Made by a program: the position numbers and the translations under genes. 64,000 bases of DNA. Origin: Erythroxylum novogranatense. Its lineage: Eukaryota; Streptophyta; Magnoliopsida; Malpighiales; Erythroxylaceae. The DNA is taken from positions 54,785,783 to 54,849,782 of the forward strand of contig CM057228.1 of assembly GCA_029891385.1 (NCBI GenBank). The letters run 5' to 3'. A model generated the notes under the pieces. The model was not told the origin of the DNA and did no database searches. It saw only the letters and a list, made by a program, of their open reading frames with translations. Position 1 is the first letter of the stretch, and each line of letters begins with the position of its first letter. Below are positions 24,780 to 35,686 of the stretch, piece after piece.

Positions 24780-25594
24780 AGATATATATATTTTTATTTA
24801 TTTATTATTATTTGGCATTAAGTGACCTAATTGTTTTTTTTGTCAATTTCTTTTCCGTCCGACGTCCGATTGACCTGATTCTTGAGGAATCGGATTCGTA
24901 GAACATTTAATTTCATTTTGTGAGAAATTGGGAATTTTGGACGGAATTGACGTGGCCCTGTAACGGAGCCTTTAATCACTGTTTTGTTTAATTGGGGACC
25001 TATAGAGGTCCGAATTACGCACCGTCAGCGCCAATAGGTTTCTAATTTTTAGACGGATTTTTATGATGGGAAAAAATGGGATTAGGGATGGGAATATCAT
25101 GATCATGCATTGTGCACCTTTTAAGTATTACATGTACATTCTGAAATAGTTCTGATTGAACAATTGATAATGTATGTATACTGTCACTGTTATATAGTCA
25201 CACTTGGAGCGTCGGTCCACCGACGTCACTGAGACGGCCAGATTTTGGCTCGGAAATACAGGTGAGTAACCTAGCTGGTTCCTCAACCTCTATGTGTTTA
25301 ATATTTTGCAATTTTGCCATGTGGAGATAATGGAGGGATTATGTGTGTTTGATTTTGACTGATTTTGGACCATAGGTGTCTGAAATATGTGGAATGTGAT
25401 ATCGAAGTGCTATTTGTGTGTAACTATGCATGGGTGCTTCAATGGAATAATTTGTGAATATGAAATTTATTAGTGATCGAATTATTGGATCAAGGTCCGA
25501 AGGAATGGGAATTGGTCTTTGAAATGTAAAATATCGGTGAATGTGAATTGGAACATGTACATTGCATGCATAAAAGTATGATCGATAAAGGCGA

Positions 25595-25784
25595 TTGTGG
25601 ACCGAGCAGCCACCGTATCGGGGCATACGCCTAACGATATGAGAGCTTTCACTCAACGCACAGACCTCAGTCCAACGTATTGAGCCTCAGCTCGATGTAC
25701 CAGGCTTCAAGCCCAATATTTTCAGAGCCACCGGCTCAACGCAATGTGCCCGTCACTGGGACAGTTTCAGGCGCACGGTCACAA
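25595..25784 (+). repeat. Mini-hairpin array, 5' LTR
   Basis: Outer arms TTGTGGACCG (25595-25604) and CGGTCACAA (25776-25784). Inside are GAGCCTCAGCTCG, GGCTTCAAGCC and GAGCCACCGGCTC hairpin words. Confidence 0.75.
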
Positions 25785-25980
25785 CAATGAAATGAAAATG
25801 AAAAGTTTCACATGTGCATTGCATCTATAAATGATTGAATATAAATTGTATTAAAGGCGAAATGCCTTACATTTGAGAAATGTGATTGTATGTATTATTT
25901 AGTAAATTGATTGAATATGCATGAGTTGAGTGAACCATCGATGATTGTTTCTCACTGAGTTCACAAAACTCACCCAAAAT

Positions 25981-25998
25981 TTGCAATTATTTTTCAGG
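25981..25998 (+). promoter_or_regulatory. Candidate 3' splice site in 5' LTR
   Basis: TTGCAATTATTTTTCAG ends at 25997 and is followed by ACTCAGAAGAATACC-type sequence. The same phrase is conserved in the 3' LTR (AG at 33925-33926) and in the LTR ending at 56371 (AG at 55894-55895). Confidence 0.45.
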
Positions 25999-26433
25999 AC
26001 TCAGAAGAATACCCCGTTAGGCAACGGGCGTATAACGTTGTTGGGTAGTGAAGTAGAGAAGAGATCGGGATCAGTTTTCATCTGCATTAGTGTCCAATAG
26101 AATTGTATTCCAAAATGACTAATTGTATGTGTAATGGGCCAATGTGGTTCTGTTTTGTACATAAAATGGTTATTGTAATTTATGGTTGACCATTTGTAAT
26201 AATCAGAATCGATTGTATTAACTGAAAATGTTTATCTATGCACGTTGATGCAAATTGTCTAATGTGTTCCGCGCACATGAGTGTAAATGAAAGAAAAAGG
26301 AAATGGCTCTGATGGAATGAATGTTTGAAAAAAAAATTTATACTGAGTGATGTAGCATGCCACCCTCGCGGGGCACGGACTCGGATATCACCATTGATGT
26401 CGGGTTCGGGTCACGCGGGAATGGGGTGTTACA

Positions 26434-29400
26434 TTTAGGTGGTATCGAGCCCGAAGAATACGTAATGTATCCGGGCACAGTCTGAACATAGGGTGCATGT
26501 ATTTGAGTCGTGTCATTACAGACCGTGGTAACTGATCCCTAGTTTGAGTCGTACGGGTAGAAATCCTACGTGTGCATACGTGTCAAGTGACTAGGTGAGA
26601 GAAAAGTGAGACCGTGTTAGAGGGTGAACCCCTGAAAGTGTATAAACAATTAGGAAAGGAAAAAGGAAAAATGGATAAGGAGATTAATATTGTACTGTGG
26701 TTAGAATGACTGTGTTGGCCTAGACGGATTAAAGAAAGAATTGATATCAATGGATTCCCGGATTAAAATGGGAATATCGTGGTGATAGAAAAACGAATAT
26801 GTCTAGAACTGGGAGAGGTCCACTAGAGATATGGGAAGCATCTTTGGTTATAGTGGGCCTAAGTGAGATTAAAAGTCCGGATGATTAGGTAATTACATTT
26901 CGATCAGTATTTGTCATGAAATGGGAAATATTGGTCCGGAGTAAAGTATAGATGATCCGATCAGCATATATTGGTTCTTTGCGAGTGTAAGATATCGATA
27001 GATAATATAGGCAAATAATGATAGCGAGATTGTACCAAGAATAGGGTTATATCAGAACGGTCTACTTGGACCGAAAGAACTGAAAGAGCAAGGTGCCTAG
27101 TGCCTAGTAGAGTGAGAAAAAGTAGACATGGTGAGATAAAGTGTACAGATAAACTGAAAAGAACTCGTGAAACAGGAATGATCTTGAACGTATAAGTGTA
27201 AGACTGAAATGGTTATGCGAATTTTGGTGCTAAGAGTTTGAAAATCAGTATAATAAGATCATAAAGGAAAATGACAGACTAACAATTTTTACTGATTGTA
27301 TATCGGGAAATTCTGAATTGGTTAAAAAGACGTATATGGATACAGAAATGGTAAATGGATGGGTAAATGGATAGAGCTACAATGGAGTTGCATCAGTGAT
27401 TTTGTCGTATTTTGGGGACTGTAAATGCCCTATCGTAGATTGTTTGAGGATAATAAAGAGAGACGTAGCATTAATGTGATGACATTGTATAAGCCAAGTG
27501 GATATGACCTTGAGGAGGTCAAGCTGACACATAAATGATATGAGAATGAAAAAAAAAAACCAGGATAGCGATATATGAAAAGAGTTGTCACATTTAAGTC
27601 GATTTACTATTGGGAGTATCTATTGGACAGTAAGGTTGATCATGATTAATTAAACGTATGTGAATGATACATGGAAATCATGGAGGAGATGATCAGTGAA
27701 TGATTAAATACGTGCTTCTATGAGTGGCTATAAGTGTAAAGTTTATATTAGGTTAAAGTAAGACATAGGAGGACCTGAATGTACCCGTATGAGAGGAAAT
27801 GAAAATGATTTCGTATCACCATTTAGTTGAGGACGAGTATAAACGGAAAGGAGTTCGAGGAAGTCTGAATTGTATAAGTTACTTAATTGGTTTCGATCAT
27901 GAAATAAGTTCTACTGAGGTGTAGATTACGGAATAAGTGGTAAAGAAAGTGTTTATGTGACTGTCACAAGGAACCTTAGTGTAAGGAATGTTCTGATCTT
28001 TTAATTATGGCACCAAATTGTTCTTATTGGGATAGTGAGTATAGTGGAATTGAGCATTTTAAGACATTACAAACTATTGAAAAACAATTAGGGACACTAA
28101 TTGGCTGATGAGACTTTCGTGAACAGTATAAAGATGGTAGCAAGACTAATGGACAAACGAAAAGAAATATGGACGAAATCAAAAGTGAAATTGAGGTTAT
28201 CTGTACTGTGTGTACGGAAATGTAAAGTATCCAATAACATGAGTGGAAGTTTTATTTGAGATGATTTTATTGCAATGTGAAGTGAATAGAGCGCCATATG
28301 TGATGTAAAACTGTTGAAAATCTAGATTTGAAACTAAGAATAAAATAGTCCCGAACTGTGAAGTGAAATACTCAAATGAAGTGAAATTTATGGAGGTCCA
28401 AGTACGGATGACTAGGTATTGGCATACATCGATGTGGATGACAGAAAATCAATTGAAAAGAGAAAATGAATAGAGATAAGAAGTCCTAAAGGAAAATTGA
28501 CAATGACGTGATGTAGTGTTATCTTCATAAAGGGATTGTAAATTCATTAATTGTGGACTTAATGAGAAGGTAGAATGTTGTTTAGTGATGTTTGGAAAAG
28601 TCATCAAGACCCTAATTGGGAAGTATGCGAGGTAAGCAAATGATAGTGATTATGATGATAGACGGAATGTGTTTGAAAGTGTTGAACAGTGATAAATTGA
28701 ATTGACTTTGATAAATGGTATGGGTGTCATGATCGCGATTGAAAGTCTCGGAGACTGTAGATTCCTATAAGGATACACTGTGTTTATTCGAGGAAAGAGA
28801 CGGGTATAAATGACTACTATACTGACAATTCTGAACCGAACAGACATTTCTAACTAGTGAACATATAAGGCTACAAGGAAAAGATTAATTCCATATATTA
28901 GGATTTGCAAAGAATGTCAAGTAGATTATGGGTTCTGGAAATTGAGAGATTGAATAAAGGTAAGAATGGTTAAGAGTGCAAGAGTTACAGTGGTGAGTCC
29001 TATAAGGAGTCTGAATATGCGAGTGAAGTCAGAAAAACGATACTGAATGATTCATAGAAGAAGTATGTGTACCCGACAAAAAGTGATAGAACAAGAAAGT
29101 GAACAGTCGAAGCTCGACATTCTAGTAAGCATATGCGAAAAGTGAAATTGAATAACTACGGGTATAGAATGAAGTGATGATTGATTCAAGTGTTTATAGG
29201 TTTGAATGTTCAGTAGAAAAAAAAATGCTTAAGTGGTTTGAGTTTCACAGGATTATGATCGTGTTATAGAGTTCTGTTTTACTGTAGGAATACACTGCTA
29301 CACTGTACAGTGCCTAATGGGAGTCAAAAACCACAATGGATTTGAGACTGTGATGAGTAAAACAAAAGAAAGTGACTTAGGAAACTGCATAGATTAGCTA

Positions 29401-30085
29401 AAGTGGATCAGGATCGAACAAATGAAACAGAGTAAATGCATATCCAAATAAAGTGCGTGAACACTATAGAATAGTGAATTGTCTAAGGAGAATTGCATTT
29501 GAACAGAGAGTCAATGGGATATGAGAATGACCAGTATTAGGTAAAGTGTCACCGGTTATAGTGGAATGAAGCTAAATGTCATTGTATTGGTACCAAAGGA
29601 ATGTGAATCGTCCTGACGAGATAAAGGAGGTTAGGGTAAGTATCACCTTGAAAAGATGTACTCAATGGAATACGAATTAGTCAGTATATGTTTTGGAAAA
29701 AAAGGGTATTGGATGGTAGTGAGAATAAGGTAATATTAGTAACCTAGATCGGATGGATAACACGTGATAAGTGAGCAGGTTCGAAATAAGGAACTAAATC
29801 ATAGCATCGAACCAAAGGTAATAGCTACTCGAAAATGGTAAGTGAGATAGTTAAGAGAGTGAGATCGCCAACCGATGACCTCAGGAGTCTGCTTCTTGTG
29901 ATGAGTGATAATGAGTTAGCCAAATAAGTGACGGAACAACTGACTGAATATGGTTACTGTGACCTTTCGGAAAATAAATTATGGAATGGAAAAGTATATG
30001 GGACATGTAGGAACATATGATTACTGTCATACTGAACAGTTGATTGAGAATTTCAAGGATGAAATTTTTATAAGGAAGGGGGAAT
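26434..30085 (+). other. Non-coding interior of the complete element
   Basis: Begins with the primer site and ends with the polypurine tract. On the sense strand no ORF reaches 60 codons; the short minus-strand ORFs at 28097-28297 and 28650-28847 have no recognisable motif. Base use is even and no tandem structure is evident. It may fold as a packaged RNA, but no specific fold could be proven by eye. Confidence 0.8.
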
Positions 30086-32596
30086 TGTAACATCCCACCC
30101 CCTACTAGAAGGGTAAAATAGTAAAATTGGCATAAGATGAGATTAATTGGGATGTATGAGTAGTGTCCATGCATACTAGTACTGGTGATCAGTGAATTTG
30201 TGCACATGAAATTACTGGTCATGCATTCATGACATTCCCGGTAATTAGGCCTAAACGACATTTTATTGTGATTAACGTGGTTACTGTGTGTAAAATAAAT
30301 TATTTTGACTGATCCAGAGTGCGTTTTCCATTTTAAGGGAGTTTTAGGAATTTTTCTGGAATTGTCCGGAGAAAATTCCCGGACTGCCAAAATCGCCGGT
30401 AAATGACCTAAATGTGTTTTTGTTATGAAAAATGTGGTTTTCGTGTTTGAAAAATTATTGGGAGTGGACTGTTATATGTTTTACAATTTTGGGCAATTTC
30501 AATAATTTTAAAAAAAATGATTCGGGGAAATTCCTGAAAATTTTGACCGAGAAAATCGCCAAGTGATTTAACCGGTTGATTTTCGGTAGCGAAAATTTCT
30601 ATCCAATGGCATTACAATATTAGGTACATTATTTTGGGATTGAAATTAGGGTCATTGGAATTGAATGGGTCAAATTTATGTCATTAGGGTTTAATTCCTT
30701 TAATTGCCAAGTGTCATTAGTTGGGCTTATCCTTATTTTGGCTTTTTCCTCCAATTGCCAAGTGTCCTACCATTTTGTCTTGTTCCTAGCTATTAAGTAG
30801 GCAACTTCATGGATAAAGGATTGAAAAAAAAGATTGATTTAATGCTTGGCTTGCTTCTTTCACCCGAAACCCATAAACTTCTTCTTCTCCATCGAAATTT
30901 CTTTCTTTTTCCCTAGCTCTTTTGCTCTTCTTTTCTTCCTCCTTAAGTGTTCAAGTGATGATGTTGTGCATGTGTATGAGAAGTGAAGAAGTAAAGTAAT
31001 TGGAGAAGAGTTAGAGTATTCCTTTGGAAAAGCTTGAATTAGGTAAGTTGTGTTGTTAAGCTTTAATTATGATTTGATTTATGAGTTAAATAACATGGTA
31101 GTTAGAAGCATTTAATGGGAGTTATGGTGTGTTTATTATGATTATTGATGCATGAAATTGATGAAAATTATAGTTTGACTTGGTGGGTATAAGGTTAAGG
31201 TTAATAAAGTAGTATGAATGATTATGGTTTTAGTTTGATTTTGATTGAATATTGAAGGTTAATCTTGCATAGAAATGAAGAGTGTAATGCTGCAAAATTT
31301 TGCCTATTGGTCTAAGTAAATGTATGAATGATGTAGGGATTGATTTTGTGTCCAATTGAGATGCTTATGGTAGTAGAATTTGACTTGGCATGATAGGGAG
31401 TATAAGTTGAAGATGAAAGCTGGAAATTGGTTTTTTTGACCTATTGTACTGTTTTGAGCATAACTAATTGTGTAGGTGAGAAAATGAGGTAAGGTTTGTG
31501 CTCAATGAAACTTTGGGATGTTGGCTTCAACTTTGTGTGAAATAGGTGATGTTAAATTGTATTGTTAGAAGGGTGAATCTTTGCATGGAAAGTTTCTGTT
31601 TGTAGGGTCTGTGAACAGTACCTGCATATATGACTTGATTACTTTGTTGATTTTTCTAAATTAATTGAGATGGAATTAGGGAAAATGGTCTTCATGATAG
31701 TTGAAGCCTACATTATTAACTTTCCATTTCCACTGATCTTGCTTATTTTCGAGTTGTATATTGGGAGATATGAACTGATTTCTATTGATTGGTTTTATGC
31801 TTCTTGGAGAAACCTAGTCAAAGTGTTGATTTTGTGAGCTTGCTGTTTGGGAGCAATTTTAACAATTTATTTGAACTGAATTGGTGTGAGTGATCTTCTA
31901 CAAAGTTGTAGAGGAAGAAATTATCTTGAAAATGATATATGGTGTGTAATTTTTAGAGGTCAGAGTTGGGAGTTGTGATTTTGCAAAAACTGAACCTAAA
32001 CTAGGTTGTGAATGGCTGATCATGACAGTAGCTTCCATAACAGTTTTGAAATTGTTAGAAATCGAATTGGAGTTTAAGTTCTTCATAAAAATTGAAGTTT
32101 GAGATCTTATCTTTTCATGGATATAAGGTAGTGAATTTTGTGACTTTTGTGCTAAGAGAATTACTGTTTGGAAAATTACTGTCCAGATTGGTTGATTTCA
32201 GTAGGCAGATTCTTTGTGGAATTATTTGACCTTGTTAGCAAGTGAATTTGATTTTGGGTTGTTCATGAAAGTTGTAGATAACATTGTGATCTTACTTCCT
32301 TAATTATTGTGTAATTGTTGACTGAGGAAATGAGTAGTTACTGAATTTGTAATGTACTGCCCTGTTTTAATAGGTTTTGAGTGGGCAGTAGGTTTGATTG
32401 GATTTTTGACACCCTTAGGGGTGAAATTGATTTTTATGGTCTTCATGAGAATGGTAGAACTTTTCATGATCTTTCCAACAAGATATGGTTTGTATTTTTT
32501 TGATTTGTGTGCAAAGAGTTATGGGTGTTGGAAATTCGGATTGGAAATAGGAAAAATAAAAAAATAAAAAAAATAGGAAAAAGAAAGGGAGTAGAA

Positions 32597-32704
32597 CCTC
32601 GCCGGATCGCTAGGCGACGCCTCGCCCCCGCGAGGCGAGGTAAGATGGCCCCGTCGCTAGGGCGACACCTCGCCCTCGCGACGAAGTGAAGCGAGTCAGT
32701 GCGC
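32597..32704. repeat. GC-rich hairpin module, 3' LTR
   Basis: Shares the border CTCGCCGGATCGCTAGGCGA and the words GAAGTGAAGCGAGTC with the 5' copy. It has CCTCGCCCCCGCGAGGCGAGG-type pairs where the 5' copy has CGCCTCATGAGGCG, and it lacks about 30 bp. An (AT)n run of about 29 bp follows. Confidence 0.85.
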
Positions 32705-33525
32705 AGATATATATATATATATATATATATATTTATTTTTTTATTATTTGGCATTAAGTGACCTAATTGTTTCTTTTGTCAATTTCTTTTCCGTCCGACG
32801 TCCGATTGACCTGATTCTTGAGGAATCGGATTCGTAGAACATTTAATTTCATTTTGTGAGAAATTGGGAATTTTTGGACGGAAAATTGACGTAGCCCCGG
32901 GTAACGGAGCCTTTAATCACTGTTTTGTTTAATTGGGGACCTATAGAGGTCCGAATTGTGCACCGTCAGCGCCAATAGGTTTCTAATTTTAAGACAGATT
33001 TTTATGATGGGAAAAAATTGGATTAGGGACGGGAATATCATGATCATGCATTGTGCACCTTCTAAGTATTACATGTGCATTCTAAAATAGTTCTGATTGA
33101 ACAATTGATAATGTATGTATACTGTCACTGTTATAGAGTCACACTTGGAGCGTCGGTCCACCAACGTCACTGAGATGGCCAGATTTTGGCTCGGAAATAC
33201 AGGTGAGTAACCTAGTTGGTTCCTCAACCTTTATGTGTTTAATATTTTGCAATTTTGCCATGTGGAGATAATGGAGGGATTATGTGTGTTTGATTTTGAC
33301 TGATTTTGGACTATAGTGTGTCAAATATGTGGAATGTGATATCAAGTGCTATTTGTGTAACTATGCATGGGTGCTTCAATGGAATAATTTGTGAATATGA
33401 AATTTATTAGTGATGAATTACGGACCAAGGTCCAAGGAATGAGAATTGGTCTTTGAAATGTAAAATGTCGGTGAATGTGAATTGGAACATGTACATTGCA
33501 TGCATAAAAGTATGATCGATAAAGG

Positions 33526-33714
33526 CAACAGGACCGAGCAACAACGTGATCGGGGCATATCACGCCTAACGATATGAGAGCTTTCACCAACGCACGTAAC
33601 CTCAGTCCAACGTATTCGTGAGCCTCAGCTCAATGTACCAGGCTTCAAGCCCATGTTTTCGAGCCACCGGCCAACGAATGTGCCCACATCGACAGATTGC
33701 ACGCATGGTCACAA
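33526..33714 (+). repeat. Mini-hairpin array, 3' LTR
   Basis: Corresponds to 25595-25784, but the left arm is reduced to CAGGACCG and the right arm reads TGGTCACAA. Several hairpin words have lost one side (GAGCCACCGGCC), with many small indels. Confidence 0.7.
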
Positions 33715-34372
33715 CAATGAAATGAAAATGAAAAGTGTCACATGTGCATTGCATCTATAAATGATTGAATATAATTGTATTAAAGGCGTAAACGCCTTAC
33801 ATTTGAGAAATGTGATTGTATGTATTATTTAGTAAATTGATTGAATATGCATGAGATGAGTGAACCATCGATGATGGTTTTCACCGAGTTCGCAAAACTC
33901 ACCCAAAATTTGCAATTATTTTTCAGACTCAGAAGAATACCCGTTAGGCAACGCAAGGCGATAACGTTGTTGGGTAGTGAAGTAGAAGAGATCGATCGCT
34001 TTTTGTCCGCATTAGTGTCCAATAGAATTGTATTCCAAAATGACTAATTGTATCTCAGAATGGGCCAATGTGGTTCTGCTTTTGTACATAAAATGGTTAT
34101 TGTAATTTATGGTTGACCATTTGTAATAATCTGTAATTGATTGTATTAACTGAAAATGTTTATCTATGCACGTTGATGCAAATTGTCTACTGTGTTCCGC
34201 GCACATGAGTGTAAATGAAAGAAAAAGGAAATGGCTCTGATGAAATGAATGTTTGAAAAAAAAATTTATACTGAGTTTCGACTGAGTGATGTAGCATGCC
34301 ACCCTCGCGGGGCACGGACTCGGATATCACCATTGATGTCGGGTTCGGGTCACGGAGGAATGGGGTGTTACA

Positions 34373-34741
34373 TGCGACGCGTCGCACTCTGATGAGTGCG
34401 ATGAATTTTCCTTTTTTTAAAAAAGAAATTCTAAAACTTCTAAAATTCATATCTTTTGATTCCCAACTCCAATTTTAACAAACTTGGTCTCTATGGAGAG
34501 CTTGAAGGAAGCTCTACAACTTCCATGAAGAACTCAAAAATCAATTTTGTCTCTAAAGAAGTCAAAAATTTAGTCAAAGGTACTGTCCCAATTTAATTTA
34601 TCCCTAAACAATATTTAACTTTGAAATTTTATATCTTTCAACTTCAAATTCCGAACACCTTATATTTTATATCGATGCATAGTTTGGAAAGTCCTCAACA
34701 ACTTTCATGAAGGACATAAAAATCAATTTGACCTCTAAGGA
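34373..34741 (-). repeat. Inverted arm of outer LTR, inner part
   Basis: Starts with the second TGCGA duplication and the right half of the TGCGA module (34378-34402). The rest reads in reverse as TAGAGCTTCCTTCAAGC and GGAGTTGGGAATCAAAAG, matching 19900-20000 of the same LTR in opposite orientation. It continues at 38533. Confidence 0.65.
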
Positions 34742-35677
34742 TGTTGGACCCCGAATCTTTTAGTAAGATAAGGCTATTAAATAAGAATTTTGATGATTAT
34801 TTATGAGTAAAGAAATTAGGAATTTACGAAATTGACAAGAAATGAAAAAGATGGTTTAGATATAAGGTGGATTGCATGAGAAATATTAGAAGTGAAAAGC
34901 TAGAAAATGTAAGTTCATTGAGCATGTTGTGGTGTTTCAGCCATAAGTTGATCTCTAGTTATCCAAATGAGATGATTCTTGATTTAGATTAAATTAGAGA
35001 CATAAGGCTACAAGTTGTATGAAGACATTGAGTTCTAATTTGATTGTTAAGAAGGTCAATTTTAGGATGGAAATCATATGCAGGAAAATGTTTTAATATA
35101 AGAACAGTATGAAATGTTGGTGAATAACTCTTAGGATATGAAACTAAATTGGATAATTTTGGGTGTCTTTATGAAATTTAGACAATGAGGAACAATTGTC
35201 TAGAAGGAAGTTTTGTCAAATTCCTTCAATTTCATGATTAGAAAATGTCTTGATCTTTGGAGAAAATTAAGTATGAATTAAATGAATTTTAATGTCTTAC
35301 TAAAGTATTTTATGAAATTAATTAGCATGTTAATGGGATTTAATTAACATGTTAATTTGACTAAGATCATATGGCATGAATCAAGTGTATTAAGGTGGTA
35401 AATAGCATTGAGGGCAAAATGGGAAGACAACTTAAGTCCTTTGTGTTGCAAGGCCATTCATTAAGGGCATTATGGGCAAAAGACATGTGGGCTTGGTATA
35501 AGGAATGAGAGTCACGAAAATTAGAAGAAAAATAAGAGAAAATAGAGAAGAGAGGGAGAGATGTCGTGGAGGAGAAGAAGAAAACGAAGAGGGAGAGAAA
35601 GAAGAGAAGAAGAGAAGGGAATCTAAGAGAAAGGGAAGGAATTTCGTGGAACAACGAGAGGAATCAAGCTTTCTAAG

Positions 35678-35686
35678 GTAAGTTCT
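35678..35686 (+). promoter_or_regulatory. Candidate 5' splice site in family 2 solo LTR
   Basis: CTAAG/GTAAGTTCT closes a GA-rich leader of about 160 bp. Position and sequence parallel 23092 and 21120. Confidence 0.4.

Larger units (their letters stand above)
22135..26433 (+). repeat. 5' LTR of the complete element
   Basis: Order of parts: start TGTAACATCCC; pyrimidine-rich leader (about 22900-23000); donor at 23092; units of about 185 bp (23740-24560); GC-rich module (24645-24779); a conserved block with GTCCGACGTCCGATTGACCT (24857-24876) and palindrome GGACCTATAGAGGTCC near 24997; hairpin array (25595-25784); the phrase GAACCATCGATGATTGTTTC near 25931; acceptor at 25997; end box with GATATC (26350-26433). 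Confidence 0.95.
22135..34372 (+). mobile_element. Complete LTR retrotransposon, family 1, non-coding interior (LARD-like)
   Basis: Total 12238 bp: 5' LTR 22135-26433 (4299 bp), interior 26434-30085 (3652 bp), 3' LTR 30086-34372 (4287 bp). Ends are TGTAACATCCC...GTGTTACA, with the exact duplication TGCGA at 22130-22134 and 34373-34377. The primer site TGGTATCGAGC (26440-26450) is the iMet-tRNA type TGGTATCAGAGC lacking one base. A polypurine tract AAGGAAGGGGGAA (30072-30084) abuts the 3' LTR. I find no gag, protease, reverse transcriptase or integrase motif in the interior on either strand. Long LTRs around a conserved-length non-coding interior match the LARD class of plant elements, which depend on enzymes from other elements. 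The close similarity of the LTRs suggests a fairly recent insertion. Confidence 0.95.
30086..34372 (+). repeat. 3' LTR of the complete element
   Basis: Same order of parts as the 5' LTR and nearly identical from 30086 to about 32590 and from about 32740 to 33300. Differences cluster in the GC-rich module (32597-32704) and in 33300-34010, which includes the hairpin array (33526-33714) and many one- to four-base indels. Confidence 0.95.

Noticed and set aside
29881..30390. Longest ORF of the window (169 codons, minus strand)
   Set aside because: It crosses the border between the element interior and the 3' LTR, runs antisense to the element, is repeated in part as a shadow in the 5' LTR (22192-22437), and has no recognisable motif.
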